This document shows, piece by piece, positions 41,266-63,408 of a DNA stretch of 64,000 bases. Source of the stretch: Frateuria edaphi (GTDB lineage Bacteria > Pseudomonadota > Gammaproteobacteria > Xanthomonadales > Rhodanobacteraceae); the NCBI RefSeq assembly GCF_021117405.1, contig NZ_CP088251.1:806001-870000 (forward strand), read 5' to 3'. Each line of letters opens with the position of its first letter. Within the stretch, counting starts at the first letter, position 1. The notes under the pieces are model-generated. The model was not told the DNA's origin. It worked only from the letters and a program-made list of their open reading frames with translations, and did not search any database. The position numbers were made by a program, and so were the translations under genes.

Positions 41266-41976
41266 ATGGCAAAGATCACCAAGCGTATGAAGGCCGCCCA
41301 GGCCGCTGTGCAGCCGGGCAAGGTCTACGGGCTGGAAGACGCCCTGAACATCATCAAGAAGAACGCTACCGCCAAGTTCGTGGAGTCGGTCGACGTGGCC
41401 GTGCGCCTCGGCATCGACGCCAAGAAGTCGGACCAGGGCGTGCGTGGTTCCTCGCTGCTGCCGCACGGCACCGGCAAGACCATCAAGGTCGCCGTGTTCT
41501 GCCCGGCGGGCGAGAAGGCCGAGGCCGCCAAGGCTGCCGGCGCCGATGCGGTCGGCATGGACGACCTGGCCGAGCGCATGCAGGCCGGTGACCTCGACTT
41601 CGGTCGCGTGATCGCCACGCCGGACGCCATGCGCGTGGTTGGCAAACTGGGCCAGCTGCTTGGCCCGCGCGGCCTGATGCCCAATCCGAAGGACGGCTCG
41701 GTCACCGCCGACGTGGTCACCGCGGTGAAGAACGCCAAGGCTGGCCAGGTGAAGTTCCGCAACGACAAGGCGGGCATCATCCACGCCACGATCGGCAAGG
41801 CCAACTTCGAGGCTGCGCAGCTTGCGGACAACCTCAACGCGCTGATCGCCGACCTGCTCAAGGCCAAGCCGGCCGCGGCCAAGGGCCAGTTCCTGCAGAA
41901 GGTTGCCCTGTCCAGCACGATGGGCGTGGGCGTGCCGGTGGACACCTCGTCGCTGAGCGCGGCCACCGCGAAGTAA
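41266..41976 (+). CDS. rplA: 50S ribosomal protein L1
   Basis: 236 residues with the conserved [28 protein letters not shown] and [10 protein letters not shown] segments. L1 forms the mobile stalk beside the E site and, in relatives, represses the L11-L1 mRNA. Confidence 0.98.
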   Translation: MAKITKRMKAAQAAVQPGKVYGLEDALNIIKKNATAKFVESVDVAVRLGIDAKKSDQGVRGSSLLPHGTGKTIKVAVFCPAGEKAEAAKAAGADAVGMDDLAERMQAGDLDFGRVIATPDAMRVVGKLGQLLGPRGLMPNPKDGSVTADVVTAVKNAKAGQVKFRNDKAGIIHATIGKANFEAAQLADNLNALIADLLKAKPAAAKGQFLQKVALSSTMGVGVPVDTSSLSAATAK

Positions 41977-41984
41977 GACAAGTT

Positions 41985-42317
41985 CAAGCCCTTCGCGCCC
42001 GGTCGGGCGCGGAGGCAAGTTTTTGAGGGCAGCCCCGGCTCCGGCCGGGGCAGCCGTCAAAGACCGCAGGCGTGATCGATGTGCGACGACGACGGGCAGG
42101 GAGCTCGTTGGTGGCAGGGAATCGCCGTCGCCGCTTTACCTCGATCGCTTAATCGGCCGCAAGGCCAGCCGGCGTAGATGGTGCTGCCCTTTTCTGGAAT
42201 GTACGTTCTGGAAAGGCCATCACCCCGGGGCACGTCGTGTCCCCGACGTCATGGACGGCGTCGCTCAGGACCGCAAGCGGCAGGAGCCGTGAGCGGAGTT
42301 CCATGTGGAGGAGTGCA
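41985..42317 (+). promoter_or_regulatory. rplJ leader region, probably the L10 autoregulatory RNA
   Basis: A 341-base untranslated gap between rplA and rplJ. It holds a stable hairpin (GCCCCGGCTCCGGCCGGGGC near 42033-42052) and further on GGCGTAGATGGTGCTGCCC followed by TTCTGGAATGTACGTTCTGG, a structured stretch where the known L10 leader lies in proteobacteria. L10-L7/L12 complexes bind such leaders and repress translation. The fold was not computed. Confidence 0.5.
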
Positions 42318-42842
42318 ATGGCTCTCAATCTGTCCCAGAAGCAAGAAGTAGTCGCCGAGCTGGCAGACGTCGCCGCCAAGGCCCACTCCTTGGTCGCCGC
42401 CGAGTACGCGGGCACCACGGTCGAACAGATGACCGCGATGCGCAAGAAGGCCCGCGAGTCGGGCGTGTTCCTGAAGGTTGTCAAGAACACGCTGGTCTCC
42501 CGCGCCGTGGCCGGTACCGAGTTCGAGGTCGTCAAGGACGCCCTGACCGGTCCGCTGCTGTACGCGTTCTCGACCGAGGAACCCGGTGCCGCCGGGCGTC
42601 TGATCAAGGAATTTGCCAAGACCAACGACAAGCTCAAGCCGCGGCTCGTCTCGGTGGAGGGCAAGCTGCTGCCCGCCGAGCACGTCGACGTGCTGGCCTC
42701 GCTGCCGACCCGCGAGCAGGCGCTCGCGATGCTGGCTCGCGTGCTGGCCGAGCCGGCTTCGATGTTCGCCCGCGTGGTCAAGGCCGTGGCCGACAAGCAG
42801 GGTGGTGGCGAAGTCGCCGCCGAAGCCCCTGTCGAAGCCTGA
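42318..42842 (+). CDS. rplJ: 50S ribosomal protein L10
   Basis: 174 residues. [20 protein letters not shown] at the start matches the family; the C-terminal helix carries L7/L12 dimers. GGAGG precedes the ATG; longer upstream frames overlap the leader RNA and are not real. Confidence 0.97.
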   Translation: MALNLSQKQEVVAELADVAAKAHSLVAAEYAGTTVEQMTAMRKKARESGVFLKVVKNTLVSRAVAGTEFEVVKDALTGPLLYAFSTEEPGAAGRLIKEFAKTNDKLKPRLVSVEGKLLPAEHVDVLASLPTREQALAMLARVLAEPASMFARVVKAVADKQGGGEVAAEAPVEA

Positions 42843-42887
42843 TTCGCCGACCTTTCCAAACGAAATTATTTCCAGAGGTAAAACAAA

Positions 42888-43259
42888 ATGTCCCTGACCA
42901 ACGAACAGATCGTTGACGCCGTCGCCGCCAAGTCGCTGATGGAAGTGATGGACCTGGTGAAGGCCATCGAAGAGAAGTTTGGCGTCACCGCCGCCGCCCC
43001 GGTCATGATGGCCGCCGGCCCGGCCGCCGCCGGCCCGGTTGCCGAGGAGCAGACCGAGTTCGACGTGATCCTGAAGTCCGCCGGCGACAAGAAGGTCGAC
43101 GTGATCAAGGCTGTCCGCGCGATCACCGGCCTGGGCCTGAAGGAAGCGAAGGACCTGACCGAGGCCGGTGGCGTCGTGAAGGAAGCCGCTTCGAAGGAAG
43201 ACGCTGCCAAGTTCAAGAAGGACCTGGAAGCTGCCGGCGCCACGGTCGAACTGAAGTAA
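42888..43259 (+). CDS. rplL: 50S ribosomal protein L7/L12
   Basis: 123 residues: N-terminal dimerisation helices, an Ala/Gly/Pro hinge ([16 protein letters not shown]) and a C-terminal domain with [20 protein letters not shown] that recruits translation GTPases. Confidence 0.98.
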   Translation: MSLTNEQIVDAVAAKSLMEVMDLVKAIEEKFGVTAAAPVMMAAGPAAAGPVAEEQTEFDVILKSAGDKKVDVIKAVRAITGLGLKEAKDLTEAGGVVKEAASKEDAAKFKKDLEAAGATVELK

Positions 43260-43604
43260 TCGGCGCCTTGCGCGCCGTCAGTTTGGCTTAGCGTCAAGCG
43301 AGCCTGGGGACGAAAGTCCCCGGGCTTTGCCCGTTACGGATGGCGGCTCGCCGCCATTTGCGGACCGAAGGATGGTTCGCCGCGAATCAGGCGCATGCGC
43401 CTGGTTGTCGGAGCCGGCCCGCTGGGCGGGCGAGTTCGAGAAGGGCAGGAGCCCTTTTTGAACACATGAGGCACGGACGCTCTGAGTTTGGGCATCCCGA
43501 CTGCGGATTCGCGAGAGTCCTCAATCGTGATTCCCAATTTCAGTCTTCAACCATTTAGCCGGTGTGTGCACCACCGGCGCCACTGCGAACCGAGGCGTCA
43601 CCCC
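43260..43604 (+). other. rplL-rpoB intergenic region with attenuator-like hairpins
   Basis: No gene. A GGGGAC-GAAA-GTCCCC hairpin lies at about 43305-43320 and a terminator-like AAGGGC-AGGA-GCCCTT plus T-run at 43441-43459. In E. coli a partial terminator in the same place lowers rpoBC relative to rplJL; the second hairpin may do the same. Confidence 0.5.
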
Positions 43605-47765
<4,161 letters not shown>

Positions 47766-47859
47766 TCGAAAGCGGCCCCGGCGCCTGGCGCCGGGCCGCT
47801 GACCATGCCTCAGCCCGCATCACGGACCTCTACCGAATTTGCTCCGACCGGAGACACCC

Positions 47860-52074
<4,215 letters not shown>

Positions 52075-52159
52075 GCCTTGAGGGGCTTTGCTCGCTGACA
52101 TACGAAATGAGGTGCACGGATGCACCTCGTGTTCGGGTCACGGACGACAGGGTGTTTTC

Positions 52160-52188
52160 TTGCCTGGTGCAAGGCGCCCATGTTAAAT
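52160..52188 (+). promoter_or_regulatory. Putative promoter of the str operon (rpsL-rpsG-fusA-tuf)
   Basis: TTGCCT at 52160-52165 and TTAAAT at 52183-52188 with a 17-base spacer; predicted start near 52195. Confidence 0.45.
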
Positions 52189-52199
52189 TCCCGCTTCTT

Positions 52200-52231
52200 G
52201 GCAGACCGAGTTTCGGTCTGCCTTTATGTTT
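52200..52231 (+). promoter_or_regulatory. 5'-end stem-loop of the rpsL leader
   Basis: GGCAGACCGA-GTT-TCGGTCTGCC, a perfect 10-bp stem, followed by TTTATGTTT. It starts about 5 bases after the predicted transcription start. It may also terminate transcripts from rpoC. Confidence 0.6.
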
Positions 52232-52248
52232 CTCAGGAAAAGCTTCGC

Positions 52249-52623
52249 ATGACGACAGTCAACCAGCTGGTGCGCAAGAACCGCAGCCCGAAGACCTACA
52301 AGAGCGCTTCGCCGGCCCTGCAGAGCAGCCCGCAGCGCCGCGGCGTCTGCACGCGCGTGTACACGACCACCCCGAAGAAGCCGAACTCGGCGTTGCGCAA
52401 GGTCGCCAAGGTGCGCCTGACCAACGGTTACGAGGTCATCAGCTACATCGGCGGTGAAGGCCACAACCTGCAGGAGCATTCGGTCGTGCTGATCCGCGGC
52501 GGCCGTGTGAAGGACCTGCCGGGCGTGCGCTACCACACGGTGCGCGGCAGCCTCGACTGCGCCGGCGTGACCAAGCGTCGCCAGGCCCGCTCGAAGTACG
52601 GTGCCAAGCGCCCGAAGAAGTAA
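52249..52623 (+). CDS. rpsL: 30S ribosomal protein S12
   Basis: 124 residues. [19 protein letters not shown] and [17 protein letters not shown] carry the lysines whose change gives streptomycin resistance; both are wild-type. AGGAAA precedes ATG 52249. The 156-base gap to rpsG shows no gene. Confidence 0.98.
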   Translation: MTTVNQLVRKNRSPKTYKSASPALQSSPQRRGVCTRVYTTTPKKPNSALRKVAKVRLTNGYEVISYIGGEGHNLQEHSVVLIRGGRVKDLPGVRYHTVRGSLDCAGVTKRRQARSKYGAKRPKK

Positions 52624-52779
52624 CCGTCGGTCGTTCTGGCGGCTCTTTATTGAAGAGTGCAGTCATGGATGGCTGCTTTTTGAAGCGGACAGGGTGTTCG
52701 CGAAGATAATGAGATGCGGCCAAGACGGTCGCTTTCGGCGCGGACGGGACGGTCCGCAAGAAAACAACGGACTCCAAAC

Positions 52780-53247
52780 ATGTCGCGTAAAGGTTCCCAT
52801 CCCGCCCGCCTGGTCCTGCCGGACCCCAAGCACGGCAGCCAGCTGATCGCCCGCTTCATCAACATGGTGATGAAGAGCGGCAAGAAGTCGGTCGCCGAGA
52901 GCATCGTCTACGGCGCGCTGACCCATCTGGGTGAAAAGAATGCCGAGCCGGTGGCTCTGGTCGAGAAGGCGCTGGGCAATGTCGCTCCGGCGGTCGAAGT
53001 GAAGTCCCGCCGTGTCGGTGGCGCGACCTATCAGGTGCCGGTCGAAGTGCGTCCGGGCCGGCGCATGGCGCTGGCGATGCGCTGGGTGATCGATGCCGCC
53101 CGCAAGCGTGGCGAAACCTCGATGCCGCGCAAGCTGGCCGCCGAGCTGCTGGAAGCCTCGGAAAACCGCGGCGGCGCCATCAAGAAGCGCGAAGAGACGC
53201 ACCGCATGGCGGAAGCCAACAAGGCCTTCTCGCACTACCGCTGGTAA
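52780..53247 (+). CDS. rpsG: 30S ribosomal protein S7
   Basis: 155 residues. [30 protein letters not shown] and [28 protein letters not shown]-type end match the family. S7 starts assembly of the 30S head and is the usual translational repressor of the str operon. Confidence 0.98.
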   Translation: MSRKGSHPARLVLPDPKHGSQLIARFINMVMKSGKKSVAESIVYGALTHLGEKNAEPVALVEKALGNVAPAVEVKSRRVGGATYQVPVEVRPGRRMALAMRWVIDAARKRGETSMPRKLAAELLEASENRGGAIKKREETHRMAEANKAFSHYRW

Positions 53248-53379
53248 GCGGTTTGCCTTGCCGTCGCACGCGACGGCAAGGAGCCACTCCGCCGCTCGCG
53301 GCGGATTTCTCATAAATGCTGTGGCCCGGACGGCCGCAACGAATCGAGGGCAAGGTTGCCCTGCAATAGGTAAACATCC

Positions 53380-55497
<2,118 letters not shown>

Positions 55498-55547
55498 TAA
55501 GGCTTTCCTCCTTCAATAACATCGTTCTTTCCTAGAGGTTTGAAGTC

Positions 55548-56738
<1,191 letters not shown>

Positions 56739-56744
56739 GACCCA

Positions 56745-56772
56745 GGCGGCGGCCCCAGGGCCGCCGCCTTTT
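56745..56772 (+). terminator. Intrinsic terminator after tuf2
   Basis: GGCGGCGGCC-CCAG-GGCCGCCGCC stem followed by TTTT. It closes the str operon. Confidence 0.8.
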
Positions 56773-56813
56773 CGCGGAGGTGCCTGAAACGTTGGCATCT
56801 GGCGCGTAATCAC

Positions 56814-56822
56814 TGCTATACT
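56814..56822 (+). promoter_or_regulatory. Putative upstream promoter (extended -10) of the S10 operon
   Basis: TGCTATACT fits an extended -10; TTGGCA lies 19 bases upstream of the hexamer (56792-56797). Confidence 0.45.
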
Positions 56823-56945
56823 TGTCAGCTGACGGCTCCGTTGTTGCCTGGAGCCGATACCGCGAAATGAGGTACAGGACGTACTTCGAGTTCGCAGGCC
56901 GGGACGGCCCTCGCAACGTGACCATGGGGCGCAGACGACGTTCTG

Positions 56946-56975
56946 TTGACCTTTGTGCGTTGTGCGATTTATAAT
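56946..56975 (+). promoter_or_regulatory. Strong promoter of the S10 operon
   Basis: TTGACC at 56946-56951 and consensus TATAAT at 56970-56975 with an 18-base spacer; predicted start near 56982. The best sigma-70 match in the window. Confidence 0.8.
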
Positions 56976-56982
56976 TTTCTGT

Positions 56983-57015
56983 CTAGGCGAGCCGTTTGTG
57001 CTCGCCTAGCTTTTT
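56983..57015 (+). promoter_or_regulatory. 5'-end stem-loop of the S10 leader
   Basis: CTAGGCGAGC-CGTTTGT-GCTCGCCTAG, a perfect 10-bp stem, followed by CTTTTT. It begins at the predicted transcription start, so nearly the whole early transcript is a terminator-like hairpin. The rest of the 56739-57123 gap holds the tuf2 terminator, the two promoters and about 100 bases of leader. Confidence 0.65.
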
Positions 57016-57123
57016 CGCCCAGTGCGCCCAGGCGTGCGAGGCCGCTCCAGAAGGGTTGTGCGGGACGGTGAGAAGCCATCCCGGAACACAGTATTTGTTC
57101 TTTCGATAACAGGACACGGTTTT

Positions 57124-57435
57124 ATGGCGAACCAGAAGATTCGCATCCGCCTCAAGGCGTTCGATCATCGACTGATCGACCGCTCGGCCAGCGAGATCGT
57201 CGAGACGGCCAAGCGCACCGGCGCTACGGTGCTCGGCCCCATCCCGCTCCCGACCAAGATCGAGCGCTATACCATCCTGGTTTCGCCGCACGTCGACAAG
57301 GACGCGCGCGACCAGTACGAGACCCGCACCCACAAGCGTGTGCTCGACATCGTCGACCCCAACGACAAGACCGTGGACGCGCTCATGAAGCTTGACCTCG
57401 CCGCTGGCGTGGACGTCCAGATCAAGCTCGGCTGA
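57124..57435 (+). CDS. rpsJ: 30S ribosomal protein S10 (NusE)
   Basis: 103 residues. [19 protein letters not shown] and [20 protein letters not shown] are typical. S10 also joins NusB and NusG in antitermination. AGGA lies 9 bases upstream of ATG 57124. Confidence 0.98.
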   Translation: MANQKIRIRLKAFDHRLIDRSASEIVETAKRTGATVLGPIPLPTKIERYTILVSPHVDKDARDQYETRTHKRVLDIVDPNDKTVDALMKLDLAAGVDVQIKLG

Positions 57436-57455
57436 GCGATAGACAGGATACGAAG

Positions 57456-58097
57456 ATGAGTATCGGACTGGTTGGCCGCAAGTGCGGCATGAGCCGGCTC
57501 TTCACTGAAGACGGACGCTCGATTCCGGTGACGCTGATTGAAGCGACCCCGAACCGCGTCACCCAGCTGAAGACCGAAGACAACGATGGTTACACCGCGA
57601 TCCAGGTCACCGCGGGCGTCAAGCGCGCCTCGCTGCTGACCCAGCCGCTGAAGGGGCACTACGCCAGCGCGAAGGTCGAGCCGGGTCGTGGCCTGTGGGA
57701 GTTCCGCGTCGCTGCCGAAGACCTTGGCAAGTACAGCGTCGGTGCCGAGATCAAGGCGGACGAGATCTTCTCGGCCGGCCAGATCGTCGACGTCGCCGGC
57801 GTCTCGAAGGGCAAGGGCTTCCAGGGCACCATCAAGCGCCACAACTTCTCGATGGGCGATGCGACGCACGGTAACTCGCTGTCGCACCGCGCGCCAGGTT
57901 CGATCGGCCAGCGCCAGACGCCGGGCCGCGTGTTCCCGGGCAAGAAGATGGCCGGCCACATGGGTGCGGTCAACCGCACGCAGCAGGGTCTGGAAGTGGT
58001 CAAGGTCGACGCCGAGCGTCACCTGATCGCGGTCAAGGGCGCGGTGCCGGGCGCAACCGGCGGCGACGTCGTTATCCGCCCGACCACCAAGGGTTGA
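57456..58097 (+). CDS. rplC: 50S ribosomal protein L3
   Basis: 213 residues; [30 protein letters not shown] covers the long loop reaching the peptidyl-transferase centre, with the Gln normally methylated by PrmB. AGGATACGAAG precedes the ATG. Confidence 0.98.
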   Translation: MSIGLVGRKCGMSRLFTEDGRSIPVTLIEATPNRVTQLKTEDNDGYTAIQVTAGVKRASLLTQPLKGHYASAKVEPGRGLWEFRVAAEDLGKYSVGAEIKADEIFSAGQIVDVAGVSKGKGFQGTIKRHNFSMGDATHGNSLSHRAPGSIGQRQTPGRVFPGKKMAGHMGAVNRTQQGLEVVKVDAERHLIAVKGAVPGATGGDVVIRPTTKG

Positions 58098-58108
58098 GGA
58101 GAGACGCC

Positions 58109-58711
58109 ATGGAACTGAATGTCATTGGCGCCAAGCCGCTCAGCGTGTCCGAGGAGATCTTCGGCGCCGAGCTAAAGCAGGCCCTGATCCACCAGGTGGT
58201 GGTTGCGTACCAGGCCGGCGGTCGCGCCGGTACCAAGGCGCAGCTGTCGCGCGGTGAGATGTCGGGTACCACCAAGAAGTTCAAGAAGCAGAAGGGCGGC
58301 GGCGCCCGTCACGGCGACTACCGCGCCCCGATCTTTGTCGGCGGCGGTGTCACCTTCGCGGCCAAGCCCCGCAGCTTCGAGCAGAAGGTCAACCGCAAGG
58401 CGTACCGCGTCGCGATCCGTTCGATCCTTTCCGAGCTGAATCGTCAGGACCGCCTGAAGGTCGTCGACGGCTTCGGCATCGAAGAAGCAAAGACCAAGGC
58501 AATGGTCGCCAAGCTGGCCGAGCTGCAGGTCGGCGGTCGCGTGCTGCTGGTTTCCGAGGATGCCAACGAGGCGCTGTTCCTGGCCGCGCGCAACATCCCG
58601 TACTTGCACGTGGTGGACGTGATGGCGCTGAACCCGGTCAGCCTGGTCGGCTCCGACTATGTCGTGCTGACCGCCGAGGCCGTGAAGAAGATCGAGGAAT
58701 GGCTGGCATGA
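58109..58711 (+). CDS. rplD: 50S ribosomal protein L4
   Basis: 200 residues. The extended loop segment [22 protein letters not shown] lines the exit tunnel. In E. coli L4 represses its own operon. GAGGAGA precedes the ATG; the stop overlaps rplW. Confidence 0.98.
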   Translation: MELNVIGAKPLSVSEEIFGAELKQALIHQVVVAYQAGGRAGTKAQLSRGEMSGTTKKFKKQKGGGARHGDYRAPIFVGGGVTFAAKPRSFEQKVNRKAYRVAIRSILSELNRQDRLKVVDGFGIEEAKTKAMVAKLAELQVGGRVLLVSEDANEALFLAARNIPYLHVVDVMALNPVSLVGSDYVVLTAEAVKKIEEWLA

Positions 58712-59001
58712 GCAACGAACGCATTCTCAATACGCTGCGTGCGCCGCACATCTCCGAGAAGTCCGCGCGCCTGGCCGAGAACAACCAGTACGTATTCGTG
58801 GTCGCCCCCGAGGCGACCAAGGCCGACGTCCGCGCGGCGGTGGAGCAGATGTTCGACGTCAAGGTCGAGCAGGTGAACCTCGTCAACGCCAAGGGCAAGG
58901 TCAAGTCCTTCCGTTTCCGCACTGGCAATCGCCAGGGCAAGCGCAAGGCCTATGTCCGCCTCGCCGATGGCCAGTCCATCGACGTGTCGGCCAAGGCCTG
59001 A
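58708..59001 (+). CDS. rplW: 50S ribosomal protein L23
   Basis: 97 residues; [20 protein letters not shown] and a tunnel-exit loop that docks trigger factor and SRP. The ATG overlaps the rplD stop (ATGA). Confidence 0.97.
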   Translation: MSNERILNTLRAPHISEKSARLAENNQYVFVVAPEATKADVRAAVEQMFDVKVEQVNLVNAKGKVKSFRFRTGNRQGKRKAYVRLADGQSIDVSAKA

Positions 59002-59021
59002 GCTCAAGGAGTTGAATTGAG

Positions 59022-59843
59022 ATGGCACTGATCACTCACAAGCCGACCTCGCCGGGCCGCCGCGACTCCGTCAGCGTCCGCACCGAAGGCCTGCACAAGG
59101 GCGCGCCGTACGCGCCGTTGACCGAATCGCAGTCCAAGACGGGTGGCCGCAACCACTACGGTCGCATCACCACGCGTCACCGCGGTGGCGGTCACAAGCA
59201 GGCCTACCGCATCATCGATTTCAAGCGCGACAAGGAAGGCATTGCCGCCAAGGTCGAGCGCATCGAATACGATCCGAACCGCACCGCGCATATCGCGCTG
59301 CTGTGCTACGCCGATGGCGAGCGCCGCTACATCATCGCGCCGAAGGGTGTGGCGGTGGGTGACCGCCTGGTGTCCGGTTCCGACGCGCCGATCAAGGCCG
59401 GCAACAGCCTGCCGCTGCGCGCCATCCCGGTCGGTTCGACCATCCACTGCATCGAGATGAAGGCAGGCAAGGGCGCGCAGATCGCCCGCAGCGCCGGCGC
59501 CTCCGTGCAGCTGGTCGCCCGCGAGTCCGGCTACGCCACGCTGCGCTTGCGCTCCGGCGAAATGCGCCGCGTGCCGGTCGATTGCCGCGCCACCATCGGT
59601 GAAGTCGGCAATTCCGAGCACAGCCTGAAGAAGCTGGGCAAGGCCGGTGCCAAGCGCTGGAAGGGCATTCGCCCGACCGTGCGCGGCGTGGTGATGAACC
59701 CGGTCGACCATCCGCATGGCGGTGGTGAAGGCCGTACCTCCGGCGGCCGTCATCCGGTCAGCCCGTGGGGTACGCCGACCAAGGGCTACAAGACCCGCAA
59801 CAACAAGCGCACGCAGCAGTTCATCGTGCGTCGTCGCAAGTAA
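59022..59843 (+). CDS. rplB: 50S ribosomal protein L2
   Basis: 273 residues. [19 protein letters not shown] carries the conserved His of L2. It is needed for subunit joining. AAGGAG lies ahead of ATG 59022. Confidence 0.98.
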   Translation: MALITHKPTSPGRRDSVSVRTEGLHKGAPYAPLTESQSKTGGRNHYGRITTRHRGGGHKQAYRIIDFKRDKEGIAAKVERIEYDPNRTAHIALLCYADGERRYIIAPKGVAVGDRLVSGSDAPIKAGNSLPLRAIPVGSTIHCIEMKAGKGAQIARSAGASVQLVARESGYATLRLRSGEMRRVPVDCRATIGEVGNSEHSLKKLGKAGAKRWKGIRPTVRGVVMNPVDHPHGGGEGRTSGGRHPVSPWGTPTKGYKTRNNKRTQQFIVRRRK

Positions 59844-59855
59844 CAGGAAACGATC

Positions 59856-60128
59856 ATGCCGCGCTCCCTAAAGAAAGGTCCGTTCATCGACCTGCACCTC
59901 GCAAAGAAGGTGGAAGCCGCCGTTTCCGCCAACAACAAGCGTCCGATCAAGACCTGGTCGCGCCGCTCGATGATCCTGCCCGAAATGGTGGGCCTGACCA
60001 TCGCCATCCACAACGGTCGCCAGCACGTGCCGGTACTGATCAACGAGAACATGGTCGGGCACAAGCTCGGCGAGTTCGCGGTGACCCGTACTTTCAAGGG
60101 CCACGGCGGCGACAAGAAGGGCAAGTAA
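59856..60128 (+). CDS. rpsS: 30S ribosomal protein S19
   Basis: 90 residues: [19 protein letters not shown] and the [19 protein letters not shown] core. It sits in the 30S head with S13. Confidence 0.98.
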   Translation: MPRSLKKGPFIDLHLAKKVEAAVSANNKRPIKTWSRRSMILPEMVGLTIAIHNGRQHVPVLINENMVGHKLGEFAVTRTFKGHGGDKKGK

Positions 60129-60129
60129 G

Positions 60130-60465
60130 ATGAGCACCGAAGCCAAAGCGATCCTGCGCAGCGCCCGCATCTCGGCGCAGAAGGCACGCCTGGTGGCTGA
60201 CCTGGTCCGCGGCATGCCCGTCGGCCGCGCCAGCGACGTGCTCCAGTTCACCAACAAGAAGGCCGCCCACCTTGTCCGCAAGGTGCTGCTCTCGGCCGTC
60301 GCCAACGCCGAGAACAACCTGGGCGCCGACGTCGACGAACTGAAGGTCTCGCGCATCTTCGTGGACGAAGGTCCGTCGATGAAGCGCATGTTTGCCCGCG
60401 CCAAGGGTCGCGGCTCTCGCATCCTGAAGCGCACCAGCCACATCACCGTGGTCGTCGGCGAGTAA
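60130..60465 (+). CDS. rplV: 50S ribosomal protein L22
   Basis: 111 residues with [21 protein letters not shown] and the tunnel hairpin near residues 80-100. It begins one base after the rpsS stop, so translation is coupled. Confidence 0.98.
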   Translation: MSTEAKAILRSARISAQKARLVADLVRGMPVGRASDVLQFTNKKAAHLVRKVLLSAVANAENNLGADVDELKVSRIFVDEGPSMKRMFARAKGRGSRILKRTSHITVVVGE

Positions 60466-60480
60466 AGAGGACAGAAGACG

Positions 60481-61230
60481 ATGGGTCATAAAGTTCATCC
60501 CACCGGTATCCGCCTCGGCATCGCCAAGGACTGGAATTCGAAGTGGTACGCCAACAAGGGCGATTACGCCAAGTACCTCGCGGCTGACCTCAAGGTCCGC
60601 GAGATGCTGCGCAAGAAGCTGGCACAGGCTGGCATCTCCAAGATCCAGATCGAGCGTCCGGCCAAGACCGCCCGCGTGACGATCCACACCGCCCGCCCGG
60701 GCGTGGTGATCGGCAAGAAGGGTGAGGACATCGAGAAGCTGCGCAAGGAAGTCAGCGACATGATGGGCGTCCCGGCGCACATCAATGTCAACGAAGTGCG
60801 TAAGCCCGAACTCGACGCCCAGCTGGTGGCCGAGTCGATCGCCCAGCAGCTGGAGCGCCGCATCATGTTCCGGCGCGCCATGAAGCGCGCCGTCGGCAAC
60901 GCGATGCGCCTGGGCGCCCTGGGTATCAAGATCAACGTGTCCGGCCGTCTGAACGGCGCCGAGATCGCCCGTTCCGAGTGGAGCCGAGAGGGCCGCGTGC
61001 CGCTGCACACCCTGCGTGCCGACATCGACTACGGTTTTGCCGAGGCGAAGACCACCTACGGCATCATCGGCATCAAGGTGTGGGTCTACAAGGGCGAGAT
61101 CTTCGATCTGGCGGCAGCGTCGCAGGAGTCGAAGGACGAGCAGTCGCAGCCGCGCCGCGAAGGTGGCGAGGGTCGTCGTGAATCGCGTCGCGAGGGCGGT
61201 GAAGGCCGCCGCGAGCGGACGGCGAAGTAA
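60481..61230 (+). CDS. rpsC: 30S ribosomal protein S3
   Basis: 249 residues. The KH domain [18 protein letters not shown] (about 78-95) and C-terminal domain are complete. After about residue 215 there is an Arg/Glu/Gly-rich tail with two near-identical REGGEGRRE repeats, longer than the E. coli tail (S3 is 233 residues there). Confidence 0.98.
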   Translation: MGHKVHPTGIRLGIAKDWNSKWYANKGDYAKYLAADLKVREMLRKKLAQAGISKIQIERPAKTARVTIHTARPGVVIGKKGEDIEKLRKEVSDMMGVPAHINVNEVRKPELDAQLVAESIAQQLERRIMFRRAMKRAVGNAMRLGALGIKINVSGRLNGAEIARSEWSREGRVPLHTLRADIDYGFAEAKTTYGIIGIKVWVYKGEIFDLAAASQESKDEQSQPRREGGEGRRESRREGGEGRRERTAK

Positions 61231-61241
61231 GGAGAGTTGCC

Positions 61242-61655
61242 ATGTTGCAACCGAAGCGAACCAAATACCGCAAGCAGTTCAAGGGCCGCAACGATGGCCT
61301 GGCCCAGTGCTCGAACCTCGTCAGCTTTGGCGAGTACGGCCTGAAGGCGACCACCCACGGCGCGCTGACCGCGCGCCAGATCGAGGCGGCCCGTCGTTGC
61401 ATCACCCGTTTCGTCAAGCGTGGCGGCAAGTTGTGGATCCGCGTGTTCCCGGACAAGCCGATCACCAAGAAGCCCATCGAAGTGCGTATGGGTGCCGGCA
61501 AGGGCGGCGTCGAGTTCTGGGTCGCCCCGATCCAGCCGGGCCGCATGCTCTATGAAATCGAGGGCGTCGACGAGACCACGGCGCGCGAAGCGTTCCGTCT
61601 GGCCGCCGCCAAGCTCTCGGTGCAGACCCAATTCGTGACCCGGGCGGTGATGTGA
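61242..61655 (+). CDS. rplP: 50S ribosomal protein L16
   Basis: 137 residues; [18 protein letters not shown] and [20 protein letters not shown]. It helps position A-site tRNA. AAGGAGAG precedes the ATG, and the stop overlaps rpmC. Confidence 0.98.
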   Translation: MLQPKRTKYRKQFKGRNDGLAQCSNLVSFGEYGLKATTHGALTARQIEAARRCITRFVKRGGKLWIRVFPDKPITKKPIEVRMGAGKGGVEFWVAPIQPGRMLYEIEGVDETTAREAFRLAAAKLSVQTQFVTRAVM

Positions 61656-61840
61656 TGGCCACCAACGATCTGAACACCAAGTCGGCCGACGAGCTGAAGC
61701 AGCACCTGCTGGACCTGCGCAAGGAGCAGTTCAACCTGCGCATGCAGAAGGGTACCGGCCAGCTCAGCCAGCCGCACCAGCTGCGCCGCGTCCGGCGCGA
61801 CATCGCCCGCACGAAGTTCGTGCTCGGCACGAAGAAGTAA
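61655..61840 (+). CDS. rpmC: 50S ribosomal protein L29
   Basis: 61 residues of paired helices with [20 protein letters not shown] 61655 shares its first base with the rplP stop (TGATG); a GTG one codon earlier is in frame. Confidence 0.96.
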   Translation: MATNDLNTKSADELKQHLLDLRKEQFNLRMQKGTGQLSQPHQLRRVRRDIARTKFVLGTKK

Positions 61841-61852
61841 GGGACCGCCGAC

Positions 61853-62113
61853 ATGAGCGACAACCAGAAGCAGGCGCGTACCCTCGAGGGTCGCGTCATC
61901 AGCAACAAGATGAACAAGACGGTCACCGTCCTGATCGAGCGCCAGGTGCAGCACGGCCTGCTGGGCAAGATCATCCGCCGGTCGACCAAGCTGCACGCGC
62001 AGGACGACATCGGTGCGAACGAGGGCGACCTGGTGCGCATCACCGAGTGCCGTCCGCTGTCCAAGACCAAGCATCACCGCGTGGTCGAAATCGTCACGCG
62101 CGCGGCCGTCTGA
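61853..62113 (+). CDS. rpsQ: 30S ribosomal protein S17
   Basis: 86 residues; the OB-fold with [20 protein letters not shown] and [17 protein letters not shown]. Confidence 0.98.
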   Translation: MSDNQKQARTLEGRVISNKMNKTVTVLIERQVQHGLLGKIIRRSTKLHAQDDIGANEGDLVRITECRPLSKTKHHRVVEIVTRAAV

Positions 62114-62126
62114 GGAGGGTGCAGAC

Positions 62127-62495
62127 ATGATCCAGATGCAGAGCACGCTTTCCGCGGCCGACAACAGCGGCGCCAAGGAACTGATGTGCATCAAGGTGCT
62201 CGGCGGTTCCCACCGTCGCTACGCCGCGATCGGTGACGTGATCAAGGTCACCGTGAAGGATGCGATTCCGCGCGGCAAGGTAAAGAAGGGCGAGGTCTAC
62301 AACGCCGTGGTGGTGCGTACCGCCAAGGGCGTGCGCCGCGCCGATGGCTCGCTGATCCGTTTCGACGGCAATGCAGCGGTGCTCCTCAACAACAAGCTCG
62401 AGCCGATCGGCACCCGCATCTTCGGGCCGGTCACGCGTGAGCTGCGCGGCGAGAAGTTCATGAAGATCGTCTCCCTCGCGCCCGAAGTGCTTTGA
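62127..62495 (+). CDS. rplN: 50S ribosomal protein L14
   Basis: 122 residues; [20 protein letters not shown] at the start and a complete beta-barrel. First gene of the spc segment. GAGGAGG precedes the ATG. Confidence 0.98.
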   Translation: MIQMQSTLSAADNSGAKELMCIKVLGGSHRRYAAIGDVIKVTVKDAIPRGKVKKGEVYNAVVVRTAKGVRRADGSLIRFDGNAAVLLNNKLEPIGTRIFGPVTRELRGEKFMKIVSLAPEVL

Positions 62496-62510
62496 GCGGA
62501 GATAAGAACC

Positions 62511-62825
62511 ATGAACCGTATCCGCAAGGGTGATCAGGTCCTCGTGATCGCCGGCAAGAACAAGGGTCAGCGCGGTGACGTGCTGCGCGTGGATGGTGAC
62601 CGCGTGTTCGTGTCCAACGCGAACATCGTCAAGCGCCACACGAAGCCGAACCCGCAGGCCAACCAGGCTGGCGGCATCGTCGAGCGCGAGGCTTCGATCC
62701 ACATCTCCAATGTGCAGCCGTTCAACCCCGCCACGGGCAAGGGTGAGCGCGTGAGTGCCAAGACGCTCGAGGATGGGCGCAAGGTACGCGTGTTCCGCTC
62801 CAATGGCGAACAGCTGGACGTGTAA
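62511..62825 (+). CDS. rplX: 50S ribosomal protein L24
   Basis: 104 residues with the KOW motif [21 protein letters not shown]. It starts large-subunit assembly. Confidence 0.98.
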   Translation: MNRIRKGDQVLVIAGKNKGQRGDVLRVDGDRVFVSNANIVKRHTKPNPQANQAGGIVEREASIHISNVQPFNPATGKGERVSAKTLEDGRKVRVFRSNGEQLDV

Positions 62826-62837
62826 GGAACAAATGTC

Positions 62838-63377
62838 ATGACGCGCCTTGAAAGTTTTTACAAAGAACAGGTCGTTCCGAAGCTCACCGAGCGGTTCGGC
62901 TACGAGAACGTGATGCAGGTTCCGCGCATCACCAAGATCACCCTGAACATGGGTGTGGGCGAGGCTGCCGGCAACAAGAAGATTCTTGAGAACGCCGTGG
63001 CCGACATGACGAAGATCGCCGGTCAGAAGCCGATCACGACCAAGGCGCGCGTTTCCGTGGCCTCGTTCAAGATCCGCGACGGCTGGCCGATCGGCTGCAA
63101 GGTCACCTTGCGTCGCGCCAACATGTGGGAATTCCTGGATCGCCTGATCAACATCTCGCTGCCGCGTACCCGCGACTTCCGCGGTGTGTCCGGTCGCGCC
63201 TTCGATGGCCGTGGCAACTACAACTTCGGCATCAAGGAACAGATCATCTTCCCGGAAATCGACTTCGACGCGATCGACGCGATGCGTGGCATGGATATTT
63301 CCATCACCACCACCGCCAAGACCGACGAAGAAGCCAAGGCGCTGCTGGAAGCCTTCAGCTTCCCGTTCCGCAACTGA
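62838..63377 (+). CDS. rplE: 50S ribosomal protein L5
   Basis: 179 residues; [19 protein letters not shown] and [20 protein letters not shown]. It binds 5S rRNA and contacts P-site tRNA. Confidence 0.98.
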   Translation: MTRLESFYKEQVVPKLTERFGYENVMQVPRITKITLNMGVGEAAGNKKILENAVADMTKIAGQKPITTKARVSVASFKIRDGWPIGCKVTLRRANMWEFLDRLINISLPRTRDFRGVSGRAFDGRGNYNFGIKEQIIFPEIDFDAIDAMRGMDISITTTAKTDEEAKALLEAFSFPFRN

Positions 63378-63408
63378 TCGCGCCGAACTTAAGAGCGAGA
63401 GAAACGCA

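Noticed and set aside
61120-61230. Short tandem repeat at the end of rpsC as a CRISPR-like or mobile feature
   Set aside because: It is in frame within S3 and encodes a charged tail; there is no spacer-repeat structure.
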